64,000 bases of DNA from Brockia lithotrophica (GTDB lineage Bacteria > Bacillota > Bacilli > Thermicanales > DSM-22653), in assembly GCF_003633725.1 (NCBI RefSeq), contig NZ_RBIJ01000001.1, positions 1-64,000 on the forward strand, read 5' to 3'. Below are positions 8,956 to 17,658 of the stretch, in pieces. The position numbers were made by a program, and so were the translations under genes. Numbering within the stretch: position 1 is the first letter of the stretch; the number at the start of each line of letters is the position of its first letter. The notes beneath the pieces are model-generated. The model was not told the origin of the DNA. It saw only the letters and a program-made list of their open reading frames with translations, and did no database searches.

Positions 8956-9684
8956 GTGTCGGAGCGGCCGCTCCTCCTCCTCACCGGAGCGTCGGGGGCG
9001 ATCGGGTCGGCGATCGCCCGTCGTCTGGCGGACGGGTGGGATTTCCTCCTCCACGGCCGCGACGCAAGCCGTCTCGCCGCACTCGCCGAGGAGCTCGAGG
9101 CGCGAGGGGCGCGGTCGATCCTCTGGGTCCGCGATCTGTCCCGAACCGAAGGGCTCGCAGCGGAGCTCTCTGCGCGTCCGGAGTTTTCCTGGGTGCGGGC
9201 GTACGTACACGCCGCGGGACAGCCCCTCTACCGCCTGCTTGCGGACACCACGGAAGAGGAATGGGACGCGCTTTTCCACGTACACGTTCGGAGCATCTTC
9301 CTCATCGCCCGTCGCCTCATCCCCTCCATGGTGCGGCGGCGCGAAGGTCGGATGGTCTTTTTGTCCTCCGTGTGGGGGGAAAGCGGTGCCGCGGGAGAGG
9401 CCGCCTACGCGGCGGCCAAGGGCGCCGTGCACGCCCTCGTTCGCTCCCTCGCCCGAGAACTCGCCCCATCGGGTATCGCGGTGAACGGCGTCGCGCCGGG
9501 CGTCGTCCACACCCCCATGCTCGCCCCCCTCGGAGAAGAGGGGATCCGGCAGACGCTGGCGGAAATCCCCCTCGGACGAGCGGCCGAACCCGATGAGGTC
9601 GCCGCCGCAGTCGCCTTCCTCCTCGCCCCCGAAAGCCGCCACATCACGGGACACATCCTCACGGTCCACGGCGGATGGAGGTAG
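8956..9684 (+). CDS. SDR-family oxidoreductase (YmfI-like)
   Basis: A 242-residue short-chain dehydrogenase/reductase with the cofactor loop TGASGAIG (residues 10-17), catalytic Ser138 in FLSSVWGE, Tyr151 and Lys155 in YAAAK. It resembles FabG-type 3-oxoacyl reductases; by position it corresponds to Bacillus ymfI. The substrate cannot be read from sequence. GTG at 8956 starts one base after the preceding stop codon, with GGAGG 9 nt upstream, so it is cotranscribed with the importer genes. Confidence 0.85.
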   Translation: MSERPLLLLTGASGAIGSAIARRLADGWDFLLHGRDASRLAALAEELEARGARSILWVRDLSRTEGLAAELSARPEFSWVRAYVHAAGQPLYRLLADTTEEEWDALFHVHVRSIFLIARRLIPSMVRRREGRMVFLSSVWGESGAAGEAAYAAAKGAVHALVRSLARELAPSGIAVNGVAPGVVHTPMLAPLGEEGIRQTLAEIPLGRAAEPDEVAAAVAFLLAPESRHITGHILTVHGGWR

Positions 9685-9929
9685 GCGCGGCACCCGGTTC
9701 CGTCCGCGCGGCGGCCTCCCTTACCCGCTTTTCCCGGGGATGTAGGTCGAAAAACCGCACAGCCTAACGTGCAGGTGGGGCCGAAGGCGCTCCACCGCCG
9801 TCGGCGGGTCGGGATGTGTCCTGGCATTCGGCCGATGGCGTTTTGCCACCGTCGCGGAGCCGCGGGTTTCCGGGGCCTCGCAGGGCGTGCGGACGTTCGG
9901 GCAAACGACCGCGTAAGGGGGCCGAGAAG

Positions 9930-10178
9930 ATGGGCATCTTGAACAACTTCGGCGACTGGATGGGCTTCCTCAAGGACCGCGTCGCGCAGGCGCAGGGCGC
10001 GGGCCTCGATCAGCAGACGATCCAGGCGGTCGCCCACCAAATCGGCGACTACCTCGCCGCCGAAGTGGAGCCGCGGACGCCGGAGCAAAAGCTCCTCAAG
10101 GAAATGTGGCAGGTAGCCAACGAGCAGGAGCAGCAGGCCATCGCGAACGTGGTCGTCAAGCTCGTCCAGAAACGCTAA
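9930..10178 (+). CDS. DUF3243 protein (YmfJ-like)
   Basis: An 82-residue soluble helical protein of the DUF3243 family, found next to ymfK in Bacillales. Function is unknown. The sequence begins MGILNNFGDWMGFL and ends in a helical segment rich in Glu and Gln. The start is supported by AAGGGGG 8 nt upstream. The 245 nt before it hold no gene that I can support. Confidence 0.82.
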   Translation: MGILNNFGDWMGFLKDRVAQAQGAGLDQQTIQAVAHQIGDYLAAEVEPRTPEQKLLKEMWQVANEQEQQAIANVVVKLVQKR

Positions 10179-10264
10179 CGGAGGCGCCCCCGATCCTCTC
10201 CTTCGGGAGACGGGTTCGGCGGCGGTCTAGCGGTACGGGTTTTGGATACGGCGCCGCACCGCGT

Positions 10265-10303
10265 TTCCCCCGGGTGGGACTTTGGCCGCCCGGGGGAATT
10301 TTT
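10265..10303 (+). terminator. Intrinsic terminator after ymfJ-like gene
   Basis: A 13-bp stem (10265-10277 with 10286-10298, one G-T pair), an 8-nt loop and a run of five T. It lies 86 nt after ymfJ and separates it from ymfK, which has its own promoter. Confidence 0.9.
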
Positions 10304-10394
10304 GTCGCAACCGGCTGCAAGTTTGCCCACACGGTTTCGTACAGGAACACACCTTACGATTTTGTTGCTCCGTGTCAGAGGCGGGGTTTTTCTT

Positions 10395-10424
10395 TTGCTC
10401 TCGGGAAATCGTTCGGGGTACAAT
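10395..10424 (+). promoter_or_regulatory. Candidate sigma-A promoter for ymfK
   Basis: TACAAT at 10419-10424 (5 of 6) with a weak -35 TTGCTC at 10395-10400 after an 18-nt spacer, placed just downstream of a terminator and 45 nt before ymfK. Confidence 0.5.
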
Positions 10425-10468
10425 AAAGGTACGCACGAGGTGAGTTCGAGGTTTCGGAGCGTGGGGGC

Positions 10469-11248
10469 ATGCCGGGGGACAACCGTTGGTACTTGGAGTA
10501 CCACATCGCCGTAGACCGTCCCGGTCTCCTCGGGGACATTGCCTCCCTCGTGGGGGCTCTGGGGCTCAACATCCTCACGATCAGCGGGGTGGACACGCGC
10601 CGGCGCGGCCTCGTCCTCGAAGGCGGAGACGAGGCGCGCGTTGAACTCCTCGCCCACGTCTTGGACCGTATGCCCACGATCCGGGTCACGGCCCTGCGCC
10701 GTCCGACGCTGATCGACATCTTGGCGATCCGCCACGGACGCTACATCGAGCAGGACGCCGTCGACCGCCGGGTGTTTCGCTTTACGCGGGAAGAGCTCGG
10801 AATCCTCGTCAACTTTCTCGGAGAGCTCATGAAGGGCGAGGGGCGGCGTCTCATTGGCCTCAGGGGGGTGCCGCGGACGGGCAAGACGGAGGCAGCCGTC
10901 GCTGCGGCGGTGTACGCGGGGAAGCGCTGGGTCCTCCTTTCGGCCTCTCTCTTCGGTGATGTCCTTCGGACGGAGCTCGACGCGGCGGAACGCGCTCCGG
11001 ACGTCGTGTACCTCGTAGACGCGATCCTCACCGTCTTTCGCGGCTCGTCGGCGCACCGGGAGCTCGTGCGCGAGGTGCTCCAAGGTTCCCACACCGTAGT
11101 CGTCGAACATCCCGACGTGCTCGTCGAGGAACGTTTTGCGGCGTGGGAGGACTTCCAGCTCATCCTCGAACTTAGGAACGCGCCGCACGAAGAGATCCGT
11201 TACGACGTCGCTGCCCTTGAAGAACGCTATGCCGGAGAGGGCGACTAG
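10469..11248 (+). CDS. DUF3388 protein with N-terminal ACT-like domain (YmfK-like)
   Basis: A 259-residue protein matching Bacillus YmfK in length and position. Residues about 6-75 look like an ACT domain (VDRPGLLGDIASLVGALGLN), the small-molecule sensing fold. Later it contains GLRGVPRTGKTEAAVAAA, a P-loop-like segment near residue 135. No experimental function is known to me; a regulatory role is inferred from the ACT domain. Confidence 0.85.
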   Translation: MPGDNRWYLEYHIAVDRPGLLGDIASLVGALGLNILTISGVDTRRRGLVLEGGDEARVELLAHVLDRMPTIRVTALRRPTLIDILAIRHGRYIEQDAVDRRVFRFTREELGILVNFLGELMKGEGRRLIGLRGVPRTGKTEAAVAAAVYAGKRWVLLSASLFGDVLRTELDAAERAPDVVYLVDAILTVFRGSSAHRELVREVLQGSHTVVVEHPDVLVEERFAAWEDFQLILELRNAPHEEIRYDVAALEERYAGEGD

Positions 11249-11421
11249 GGGCGACGGGGCGGAGATCTCGCCCCGGTTCGCTTTGCCCCGAAAGGCGGGG
11301 AAGTGCGGGCGAGCCTCCCGAGACAGACGTCCGACGCTCCTTAGCACACGCGGTACGGGGGCGGACCGCACGCGTGGGGGTTGTGCGCGGAGAAGAACGG
11401 GGAGGAAGAAGGTGCGCGTCG

Positions 11422-12315
11422 ATGCCGGAACTCGGGGAGGTTATTCGTCGGGCGCGCGAAGAAAAAGGGCTCAGTCTCGACGAGCTTGCGGCGATCACCA
11501 AGATCCAGCGGCGGTACCTGGAAGCCCTCGAGGACGGCCAGTACACCCGACTGCCGGGTCCGTTTTACGCGCGGGCGTTCGTGCGTTCTGTGGCGGAGGT
11601 CCTCGGCCTCGACGCCGACGAACTTTTGGCGCGCTACGAATCGGAACTGCCGAAGCATCCCTACGCTGAGGAGGCCTACGTCCTCAAGCTGGAGAAGGCA
11701 CAGCCTCGGCGGAAGTCGCGGGACGTCTTCGGTCCGTGGTTGGCGAGGGGGGTGCTCCTCCTCTTTCTCGCTCTCCTCGGGTACATCTTTTACCACTTCG
11801 TGCTGGAAAGCGGTTCGTGGTGGCCTCATTCCGCAACTTCTTCGACTTGGCCGAGCGCCCCTAAGGTGCGCGACAACCTCCCGCCGGGCCCCATCACCGA
11901 GCCCGCTCCGGATTCCGGAAATGCGGCTCCGGCGCCGGCCCCTGGAAAGGAAGAGCCGCCACCGGGTCCGGAAAAGGCGGAACTCTTGTTTGTGCGCGAA
12001 GAGGGCAAGACGTCCCTCTACGAAGTCCGGGGTACCGACGCCCTCACGTTGAGCCTCTCGGCGCCCGGAGGCGACGTTTGGGTGCGCGTGCAGAAGGACG
12101 GCGAAGGGGGCGAGGTCCTCTTCGAACGCACCCTGCGCAAGGGCGAGCAGGTAGAGGTGGACACCAAGGGGGCCAAGAGCTTGTGGATCCGCCTCGGCGC
12201 CACGGCGAACGCCCGCATCGAGGTGAGCGGTGCGGAGCTCGTCCTCAAAGACAAGCCCAACGTGTACAACGTGTGGCTCCAGCTCGGAAGTTCGGGTTCG
12301 AAGGCCTCTTCGTAG
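11422..12315 (+). CDS. rodZ: Cytoskeletal protein RodZ (YmfM-like)
   Basis: A 297-residue bitopic membrane protein linked to MreB and cell shape. Residues 1-70 are a Cro/CI-like helix-turn-helix (LSLDELAAITKIQRRYLEALE), followed by one transmembrane helix (about 110-130), a Pro-rich external linker, and a C-terminal DUF4115 beta domain. The start at 11422 follows GGAGGAAGAAGG; earlier in-frame codons have no homology. Position before pgsA agrees with Bacillus. Confidence 0.92.
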   Translation: MPELGEVIRRAREEKGLSLDELAAITKIQRRYLEALEDGQYTRLPGPFYARAFVRSVAEVLGLDADELLARYESELPKHPYAEEAYVLKLEKAQPRRKSRDVFGPWLARGVLLLFLALLGYIFYHFVLESGSWWPHSATSSTWPSAPKVRDNLPPGPITEPAPDSGNAAPAPAPGKEEPPPGPEKAELLFVREEGKTSLYEVRGTDALTLSLSAPGGDVWVRVQKDGEGGEVLFERTLRKGEQVEVDTKGAKSLWIRLGATANARIEVSGAELVLKDKPNVYNVWLQLGSSGSKASS

Positions 12316-12319
12316 GGTT

Positions 12320-12348
12320 TTGACAGTTGGGTGCCCCCGTGGTACACT
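12320..12348 (+). promoter_or_regulatory. Sigma-A promoter for rimO-pgsA-cinA
   Basis: A perfect TTGACA (12320-12325), a 17-nt spacer and TACACT (12343-12348, 4 of 6). It begins 5 nt after the rodZ stop and lies 118 nt before the chosen rimO start. Confidence 0.7.
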
Positions 12349-12465
12349 CCTCTTCAAGCCTGGAGGTCGGTGCTTTACCGCGTTGGCGTGGCAAAGGCTC
12401 TCGACGCGGGTCGGCCAGCGGGGGTACCGGGGACGAACTTCGCGCGGAATCGAGGGCGAGGGTGC

Positions 12466-13896
12466 GTGTCGATCAAGGTTTCCCTACTCACGCTCGGGTG
12501 CGACAAAAACGCCGTGGATACGGAAATCCTCGCGTACGTCTTGCAGGAGGCGGGCTACACCGTCGTCCCTCCCGAGGAAGAGGCGGACGTTCGCGTTGTA
12601 AATACGTGCGCCTTCATCCGTGAGGCCAAGGAGACGTCCCTCGCGGCGCTCTTTCGGGCGGCGCGAGAAAAGGAGCGCGGGCGCCTGCGGGCGGTGATCG
12701 CCGCGGGGTGCCTCGTGCAGAGGTACGGAGAAGTCCTACGGGAGGAACTCCCGGAGGTGGACGGATTCCTCGGGACGGGGGACTTAGCGCACATTTCTGA
12801 AGCGGTGCGGCGGGCGCTCGCAGGGGAGCGCCCATTCTTTGTAAGCGCTCCCGAAAATGCGTCGTACGAACACCTCCGCCGCCTTCGCTTGCCCGGTCCT
12901 GTAGCCTATGTCAAGGTGGCGGAAGGGTGCCACCGGCGCTGCAGCTTTTGTGCGATCCCCCTCGTCCGCGGCGGCCTGCGCTCGCGCTCGCTTCGCTCCG
13001 TGGTGGCGGAGGTGGAGACCCTCCTCGAGGAAGGGGTGCGCGAGGTCGTCCTCATCGCCCAGGATCTCAGCGCCTACGGGCTCGACCTCGCCGGCCGTTC
13101 CCTCTTGCCCGACCTCATTCGGGCGCTGGGCCCCCTCTTCCGGGGACGCTGGCTTCGGCTTCTCTACCTCTACCCATCGGGGATCACCACGGAACTCCTC
13201 GAGGCGATGGCCCAATCCTCCGGTGTCGTCCCCTACTTCGACATTTCCCTGCAGCACGTCGTCCCCGAGCTCTTGCGGCGGATGGGGCGCGATCCCCGGG
13301 CGTGGGACGCCGAAGGAATCGTTCGGCGCATCCGGGAATTCTTCCCCGACGCCGCCCTACGGTCGTCCTTTATCGTCGGCTTTCCCGGGGAGACGGAGGA
13401 GGACTTCGCCGCCCTCCTCGACTTCGTGCAACGGACGGAGATCGAGCACGTCGGGGCGTTTCCGTACTCGCCCGAGGAAGGGACGCGTGCCTTCGCCTTG
13501 CGCGAAGGGCGGGTGCCGCTCAGGGAGCGGCGGCGGCGGGCGGAACTCCTCATGGAAGTCGGGCGGAAGGTCGCCGAGCGCCGGAACGGACGGCGGCTCG
13601 GTCGGGTGGTTCCCGTACTCATCGAGCGCATCCTCCCGAACGGCGAAGCCGTAGGGCGAACGCCCTACGACGCTCCGGAGATCGACGGACACACGGTCGT
13701 GCGCGGGTACGGTGGTCCGGCGGGGGAATTCGCCCTCGTCCGCCTCGAACACGCGTGGGAGACGGAAACTTTCGGGACCTTTGTTTCCGAGGAAGTCGCG
13801 GACGAAACGCCGCACGGACGGGCGGAAACTCGGGAGCTTTCGGCCGATGTCGGATCCGCGGCGGGCGGCGAAAGAAGGAGGGGGAGTCGCCGGTGA
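12466..13896 (+). CDS. rimO: Ribosomal protein S12 methylthiotransferase RimO
   Basis: A 476-residue radical-SAM enzyme that adds a methylthio group to an aspartate of ribosomal protein S12. The N-terminal domain has the three cluster cysteines (LGCDKNAVD, VNTCAF, AAGCLV); the radical-SAM loop is CHRRCSFC; a C-terminal TRAM domain follows. GTG at 12466 starts MSIKVSLLTLGC; the frame is open upstream to 12331, but the N-terminal extension lacks family similarity. It overlaps pgsA by 4 nt. B. subtilis 168 does not have this gene between ymfM and pgsA. Confidence 0.9.
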   Translation: MSIKVSLLTLGCDKNAVDTEILAYVLQEAGYTVVPPEEEADVRVVNTCAFIREAKETSLAALFRAAREKERGRLRAVIAAGCLVQRYGEVLREELPEVDGFLGTGDLAHISEAVRRALAGERPFFVSAPENASYEHLRRLRLPGPVAYVKVAEGCHRRCSFCAIPLVRGGLRSRSLRSVVAEVETLLEEGVREVVLIAQDLSAYGLDLAGRSLLPDLIRALGPLFRGRWLRLLYLYPSGITTELLEAMAQSSGVVPYFDISLQHVVPELLRRMGRDPRAWDAEGIVRRIREFFPDAALRSSFIVGFPGETEEDFAALLDFVQRTEIEHVGAFPYSPEEGTRAFALREGRVPLRERRRRAELLMEVGRKVAERRNGRRLGRVVPVLIERILPNGEAVGRTPYDAPEIDGHTVVRGYGGPAGEFALVRLEHAWETETFGTFVSEEVADETPHGRAETRELSADVGSAAGGERRRGSRR

Positions 13897-14465
13897 ACCT
13901 CGCGTGGCCGAACCGCCTCACCCTCCTCCGCCTCGGCCTCATCCCGCTGTTGTGGTGGGCCCTCGTCACTCCGGGACCGACCGCGCGCTGGAGCTCGCTT
14001 CTCCTCTTTTCCCTCGCAGCGGCTACGGACGTGTTGGACGGCTACATCGCCCGCCGCTACGGTCCGATTACGACCTTCGGGAAGATCTTCGACCCGCTCG
14101 CGGATAAGGTGCTCGTCTCCGCGGTCTTCCTCGCCTACATCGCCCAGCAGGCCTTGCCCGCGTGGTGGTTTCTCGCCGTCCTCTTCCGCGAGTTCGCCGT
14201 GTCGGGGCTCCGCATCGTCGCCGCGGCCAACTCAGTCGTCCTCGCCGCAGACGTAGGGGGGAAGCTCAAGACGCTCCTCCAGCTCGTCGGGCTCTTCGCC
14301 CTCCTTCTCGCCGACGTACCGGACGTGGGGGCGACGTTCCCTTGGCTCGGCGCGTTCGCGTGGTGGATGCTCTACGCTTCCGTGTGGGCGGCCCTCCTCT
14401 CGGGCGCAGGGTACTTTTGGCGCACGCGGGAACTCTGGTGGAGGGAAGGAGAGAAAGAGGCGTGA
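13893..14465 (+). CDS. pgsA: CDP-diacylglycerol-glycerol-3-phosphate 3-phosphatidyltransferase
   Basis: A 190-residue membrane enzyme that makes phosphatidylglycerophosphate, the first step to phosphatidylglycerol and cardiolipin. It carries the CDP-alcohol phosphotransferase signature DVLDGYIARRYG...FDPLADK with its four aspartates. Start GTG overlaps the rimO stop, with AAGGAGGGGG upstream. Several hydrophobic helices fill the remainder. Confidence 0.93.
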   Translation: MNLAWPNRLTLLRLGLIPLLWWALVTPGPTARWSSLLLFSLAAATDVLDGYIARRYGPITTFGKIFDPLADKVLVSAVFLAYIAQQALPAWWFLAVLFREFAVSGLRIVAAANSVVLAADVGGKLKTLLQLVGLFALLLADVPDVGATFPWLGAFAWWMLYASVWAALLSGAGYFWRTRELWWREGEKEA

Positions 14466-15745
14466 GGGCGGGAATCCTCACCGTCGGGACGGAGCTCCTC
14501 GTCGGCCATGTCGTAAACACGAACGCCACGTACCTCACGGCGGCGCTCAACGAACTCGGGTTTGACGTCTACTTCCACCTCGTCGTCGGGGACAACCGGA
14601 TGCGGATCCGCGAGGCGCTCTCCTTCCTCGAGGAGAGGGCGGAGCTCATCGTCCTCACCGGCGGTCTGGGCCCTACGGACGACGACCTCACGCGCGACGC
14701 CGTTGCCGAGCACCTCGGCCTCGGCCTCAAGGAAGACGAGGTGTGGCTGGCCAAGATCGAAGCGCGAAAGGGATCCCGCGGTCAGACCCCCCTCCCGCGG
14801 GAAGGACGCCAGGCCCTCCTCCTAGAAGGGGCCACGCCCTTTCCCAACGAGGTGGGACTCGCCTTGGGGATGGCCGTGCGGGCGCGCGGGCGCACGTACG
14901 TCCTTTTGCCGGGACCGCCCGGGGAGCTCGTCCCGATGTTCGAACGCCACGTGGCCCCCTATCTGCGGGAGGCGTTTCCCGGCGGTCGCCCCCTCGTAAG
15001 CCGTTACCTCCGCTTTCTCGGCCTGGAAGAAGGGGCGCTCTTCGCCCGCATTGAGGACCTCGTCCGGAAACAGGGGGATCCTACGATCGCGCCGTACACG
15101 GAGGAAGGCGAGGTGATCCTCCGCCTCGCCACCCGCGCCGCGACGCCGGAAGAGGCGCAGGAAAAACTCGCCCCCCTCGAACGCGCCGTCCTCGAACGCC
15201 TCGGGCCGTACTACTACGGGGAAGGCAAGGAAACCACCGTCGCCCGGGTGCTTTTGGACGAGCTCGTGAGCCGTGGAGCGACGCTCGTCACCGCCGAGAG
15301 CTGTACGGGCGGCGAACTCGCCTCCCGTTTCGTCTCCGAGGCCGGGGCCTCCAAGGTGTACCTCGGCGGCTTCATCCCCTACGCCACCGACCGCAAGGCC
15401 GCGTGGCTTGGCCTCTCGCCGCGGAAGCTCGCCGAAGAGGGCGCGGTGAGCGCCTGGAGCGCCGTAGAACTCGCCCGCGCCGCGCGCCGCCTCGGCGGAA
15501 GCACCTACGGCCTCTCCACCACATGCGCCGCGGGTCCCGCCCCTGCCGATGGGAAGCCCGTAGGCACGGCCTACGTAGGCCTGAGCGCCCCCGAGGGGGA
15601 TCGGGCGTACGCCCTCCGGCTCTGCGGCTCCCGGGGCCACATCCGCGTCCGGCTGGCGAAGCTCGCCCTCTTTTTCCTCCTCAAGGCGGTGCGGGGAGAA
15701 GACGGCGACCCAGAACTTCTTTCGAATTCGCTCAGGCAAGGGTGA
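14462..15745 (+). CDS. cinA: CinA-family protein (NMN amidohydrolase-like)
   Basis: A 427-residue protein with an N-terminal MoaB/MogA-like domain (GTELLVGHVVNTN) and a C-terminal CinA domain containing TAESCTGGELASRFVSE. The C-terminal domain is known in homologues to deamidate nicotinamide mononucleotide; in Bacillus the gene is competence-inducible and adjoins recA. GTG start overlaps the pgsA stop by 4 nt, and its TGA stop shares one base with the next start. Confidence 0.92.
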   Translation: MRAGILTVGTELLVGHVVNTNATYLTAALNELGFDVYFHLVVGDNRMRIREALSFLEERAELIVLTGGLGPTDDDLTRDAVAEHLGLGLKEDEVWLAKIEARKGSRGQTPLPREGRQALLLEGATPFPNEVGLALGMAVRARGRTYVLLPGPPGELVPMFERHVAPYLREAFPGGRPLVSRYLRFLGLEEGALFARIEDLVRKQGDPTIAPYTEEGEVILRLATRAATPEEAQEKLAPLERAVLERLGPYYYGEGKETTVARVLLDELVSRGATLVTAESCTGGELASRFVSEAGASKVYLGGFIPYATDRKAAWLGLSPRKLAEEGAVSAWSAVELARAARRLGGSTYGLSTTCAAGPAPADGKPVGTAYVGLSAPEGDRAYALRLCGSRGHIRVRLAKLALFFLLKAVRGEDGDPELLSNSLRQG

Positions 15746-17337
15746 TGCGCATGTCGACGTTTCAGGACTTTGGCATTTCCGATGCGACGCTTCGGGCGCT
15801 CCAGGATATGGGATTTGAGGAACCTTCGCCGATCCAGCGCGAGGCGATCCCCGTAATCTTAGAAGGCAAGGACGTCATCGGCCAGGCGCAGACCGGCACG
15901 GGAAAGACGGCGGCCTTCGGCATTCCCATCGTGGAGACGGTAGATCCCCGCGTCCCCCACGTGCAGGCCCTCATCCTCGTCCCCACGCGCGAGCTCGCCG
16001 TTCAGGTTTCGGGGGAGATCCGGCGCATCGCGAAGTACAAGCCGCTCAAGGTTTTGCCCGTGTACGGCGGTCAGTCCATCGTGCACCAAGTCCGGGCGCT
16101 GCGCCAGGGCGTCCACGTGGTCATCGGCACTCCGGGCCGCCTTCTGGACCACCTCGAACGGGGGACGCTCGATTTGAGCCGCGTAAAGATCCTCGTGCTC
16201 GACGAGGCGGACGAGATGTTGGACATGGGCTTCATCGAAGACATCGAGCGGATCCTCGAGCGGCTCCCCCGCGAGCGCCAAAACCTCCTCTTTTCCGCGA
16301 CGATGCCACCGCCGATCCTCGCCCTCACGCGACGCTACATGCGCGATCCCGTGACGATCCGCGTGACCCGCGACGACAAACTCACCGCCCCCTCGATCAC
16401 GCAGGTGTACTACAAGGTCCTGGAGCGCAACAAGCTCGAGGCGCTCGCCCGCATTCTCGACGCGGAGGAGATCGAGCAGTCGATCATCTTTTGCCGGACG
16501 AAAAAGGGCGTAGACGAGCTCACGGAAGCCCTGCAGGCGCGCGGGTATTTGGCGGACGGGATCCACGGCGACCTCTCGCAGGCGCAGCGCGAACGCGTGA
16601 TGCGCGACTTCCGCGCCGGCAGAATCGAGCACCTCATCGCTACCGACGTGGCCGCCCGCGGACTCGACATCCCCAACGTGAGCCACGTGATCAACTACGA
16701 CATCCCTCAGGATCCCGAAAGCTACGTCCACCGCATCGGCCGCACCGGACGCGCGGGGCGAAGCGGCGTGGCGATCACCCTCGTCACCCCGCGGGAGATG
16801 AAGCAGCTTCGCATGATTCAGGAGGTCACCCGCGTCCACATCGAGCCGCGCGACCTCCCTTCTGCAGGGGAAATCAACCTGCGCCGTGCGGACGCATTCC
16901 TCGGCGAAGTCGAAGAGGCAATAGCGTCCGGCGAGTTTCATCCCGTAGCCCGCGACCTCGCCGCGCGCCTCCAGGAGCGCTTTTCCGCCGATGCCCTCGT
17001 GCCCGCCCTCGTGCACCTCGCCCTTCGCGAGAGCTTGGAAGAAGACGTCGCGCATGGGTACGACTTCGGCGAAACCGGTGCGCAGGAAGGCATGGTCCGA
17101 TTCTTCCTCAACGTGGGCAAAAACGTCCAGCTCACGCCGAAGCGCCTCGCCGAAGAGCTGGCCAAACTCGTCGGGATTTCCGAATCGGAGATCGGACGCA
17201 TCGACATCTTCGACCGCTTTTCCTTCGTCGAAGTCCCGGAAGCCGTGGCCCCGTTCGTTTACGAAGCCCTTCAGGGCGGCCGCCTCATGGGCCTGCGCAT
17301 CAACGTCGAACCCGCACGCCCCCGCCAGCGCTCGTAA
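15745..17337 (+). CDS. DEAD-box RNA helicase with DbpA-type RNA-binding domain
   Basis: A 530-residue ATP-dependent RNA helicase. It shows the Q motif region, Walker A AQTGTGKT, DEAD box VLDEADEML, SAT motif, RGLDIP and HRIGRTGRAG. The last about 75 residues (GMVRFFLNVGKNVQLTPK onward) resemble the DbpA/CsdA RNA-recognition domain, so it is closer to DeaD/CsdA than to CshA. Likely roles are ribosome assembly or RNA decay. It starts one base inside the cinA stop codon and so belongs to the rimO-pgsA-cinA transcript. ATG at 15751 is an alternative start. Confidence 0.9.
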   Translation: MRMSTFQDFGISDATLRALQDMGFEEPSPIQREAIPVILEGKDVIGQAQTGTGKTAAFGIPIVETVDPRVPHVQALILVPTRELAVQVSGEIRRIAKYKPLKVLPVYGGQSIVHQVRALRQGVHVVIGTPGRLLDHLERGTLDLSRVKILVLDEADEMLDMGFIEDIERILERLPRERQNLLFSATMPPPILALTRRYMRDPVTIRVTRDDKLTAPSITQVYYKVLERNKLEALARILDAEEIEQSIIFCRTKKGVDELTEALQARGYLADGIHGDLSQAQRERVMRDFRAGRIEHLIATDVAARGLDIPNVSHVINYDIPQDPESYVHRIGRTGRAGRSGVAITLVTPREMKQLRMIQEVTRVHIEPRDLPSAGEINLRRADAFLGEVEEAIASGEFHPVARDLAARLQERFSADALVPALVHLALRESLEEDVAHGYDFGETGAQEGMVRFFLNVGKNVQLTPKRLAEELAKLVGISESEIGRIDIFDRFSFVEVPEAVAPFVYEALQGGRLMGLRINVEPARPRQRS

Positions 17338-17338
17338 G

Positions 17339-17391
17339 GGCCGCCGCCGCAAGGTTCGGCAGACGGCCGCCGGCGGCGGCCGGGGGGTTTT
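17339..17391 (+). terminator. Probable terminator after DEAD-box helicase
   Basis: An 11-bp GC stem (17339-17349 with 17371-17381) encloses 21 nt and is followed by six G and then TTTT. The T-run is not adjacent to the stem, which lowers confidence. Confidence 0.45.
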
Positions 17392-17456
17392 GCCCAACGG
17401 CGTCCGAAGACCTCGCGCACCTCGGGGACAAATCCGGCGGACCCGGGCGGGATCTT

Positions 17457-17470
17457 CGCACACTTGTTCT
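17457..17470 (+). promoter_or_regulatory. Candidate LexA (SOS) box upstream of recA
   Basis: CGCACACTTGTTCT matches 11 of 14 positions of the Bacillus SOS consensus CGAACRNRYGTTYC and overlaps the candidate recA -35 box. Its location upstream of recA is where LexA is expected. One half-site (GCAC) is imperfect. Confidence 0.5.
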
Positions 17471-17492
17471 CTTTCGTCCAGAGCGGTATGAT
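17464..17492 (+). promoter_or_regulatory. Candidate recA promoter
   Basis: TTGTTC (17464-17469, 3 of 6), a 17-nt spacer and TATGAT (17487-17492, 5 of 6). It gives a leader of about 160 nt before the recA start. The leader holds GC-rich hairpin sequence but no open frame I can support. Confidence 0.5.
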
Positions 17493-17658
17493 GGGAAACG
17501 AGGAAAGCTGGAGTTTTCTTCCCGCGATCACGCATCACCGACCTTTCGGCGACACGGTTGGGCGGGGGAGCCGCAGCGAATACGGGGGTGTGCGCCCGGC
17601 GGCACCCCCGACCGGCGCGGTCGGTGCGGGAGGGCGGCGCACGGAGGGAGAGTTTGCC

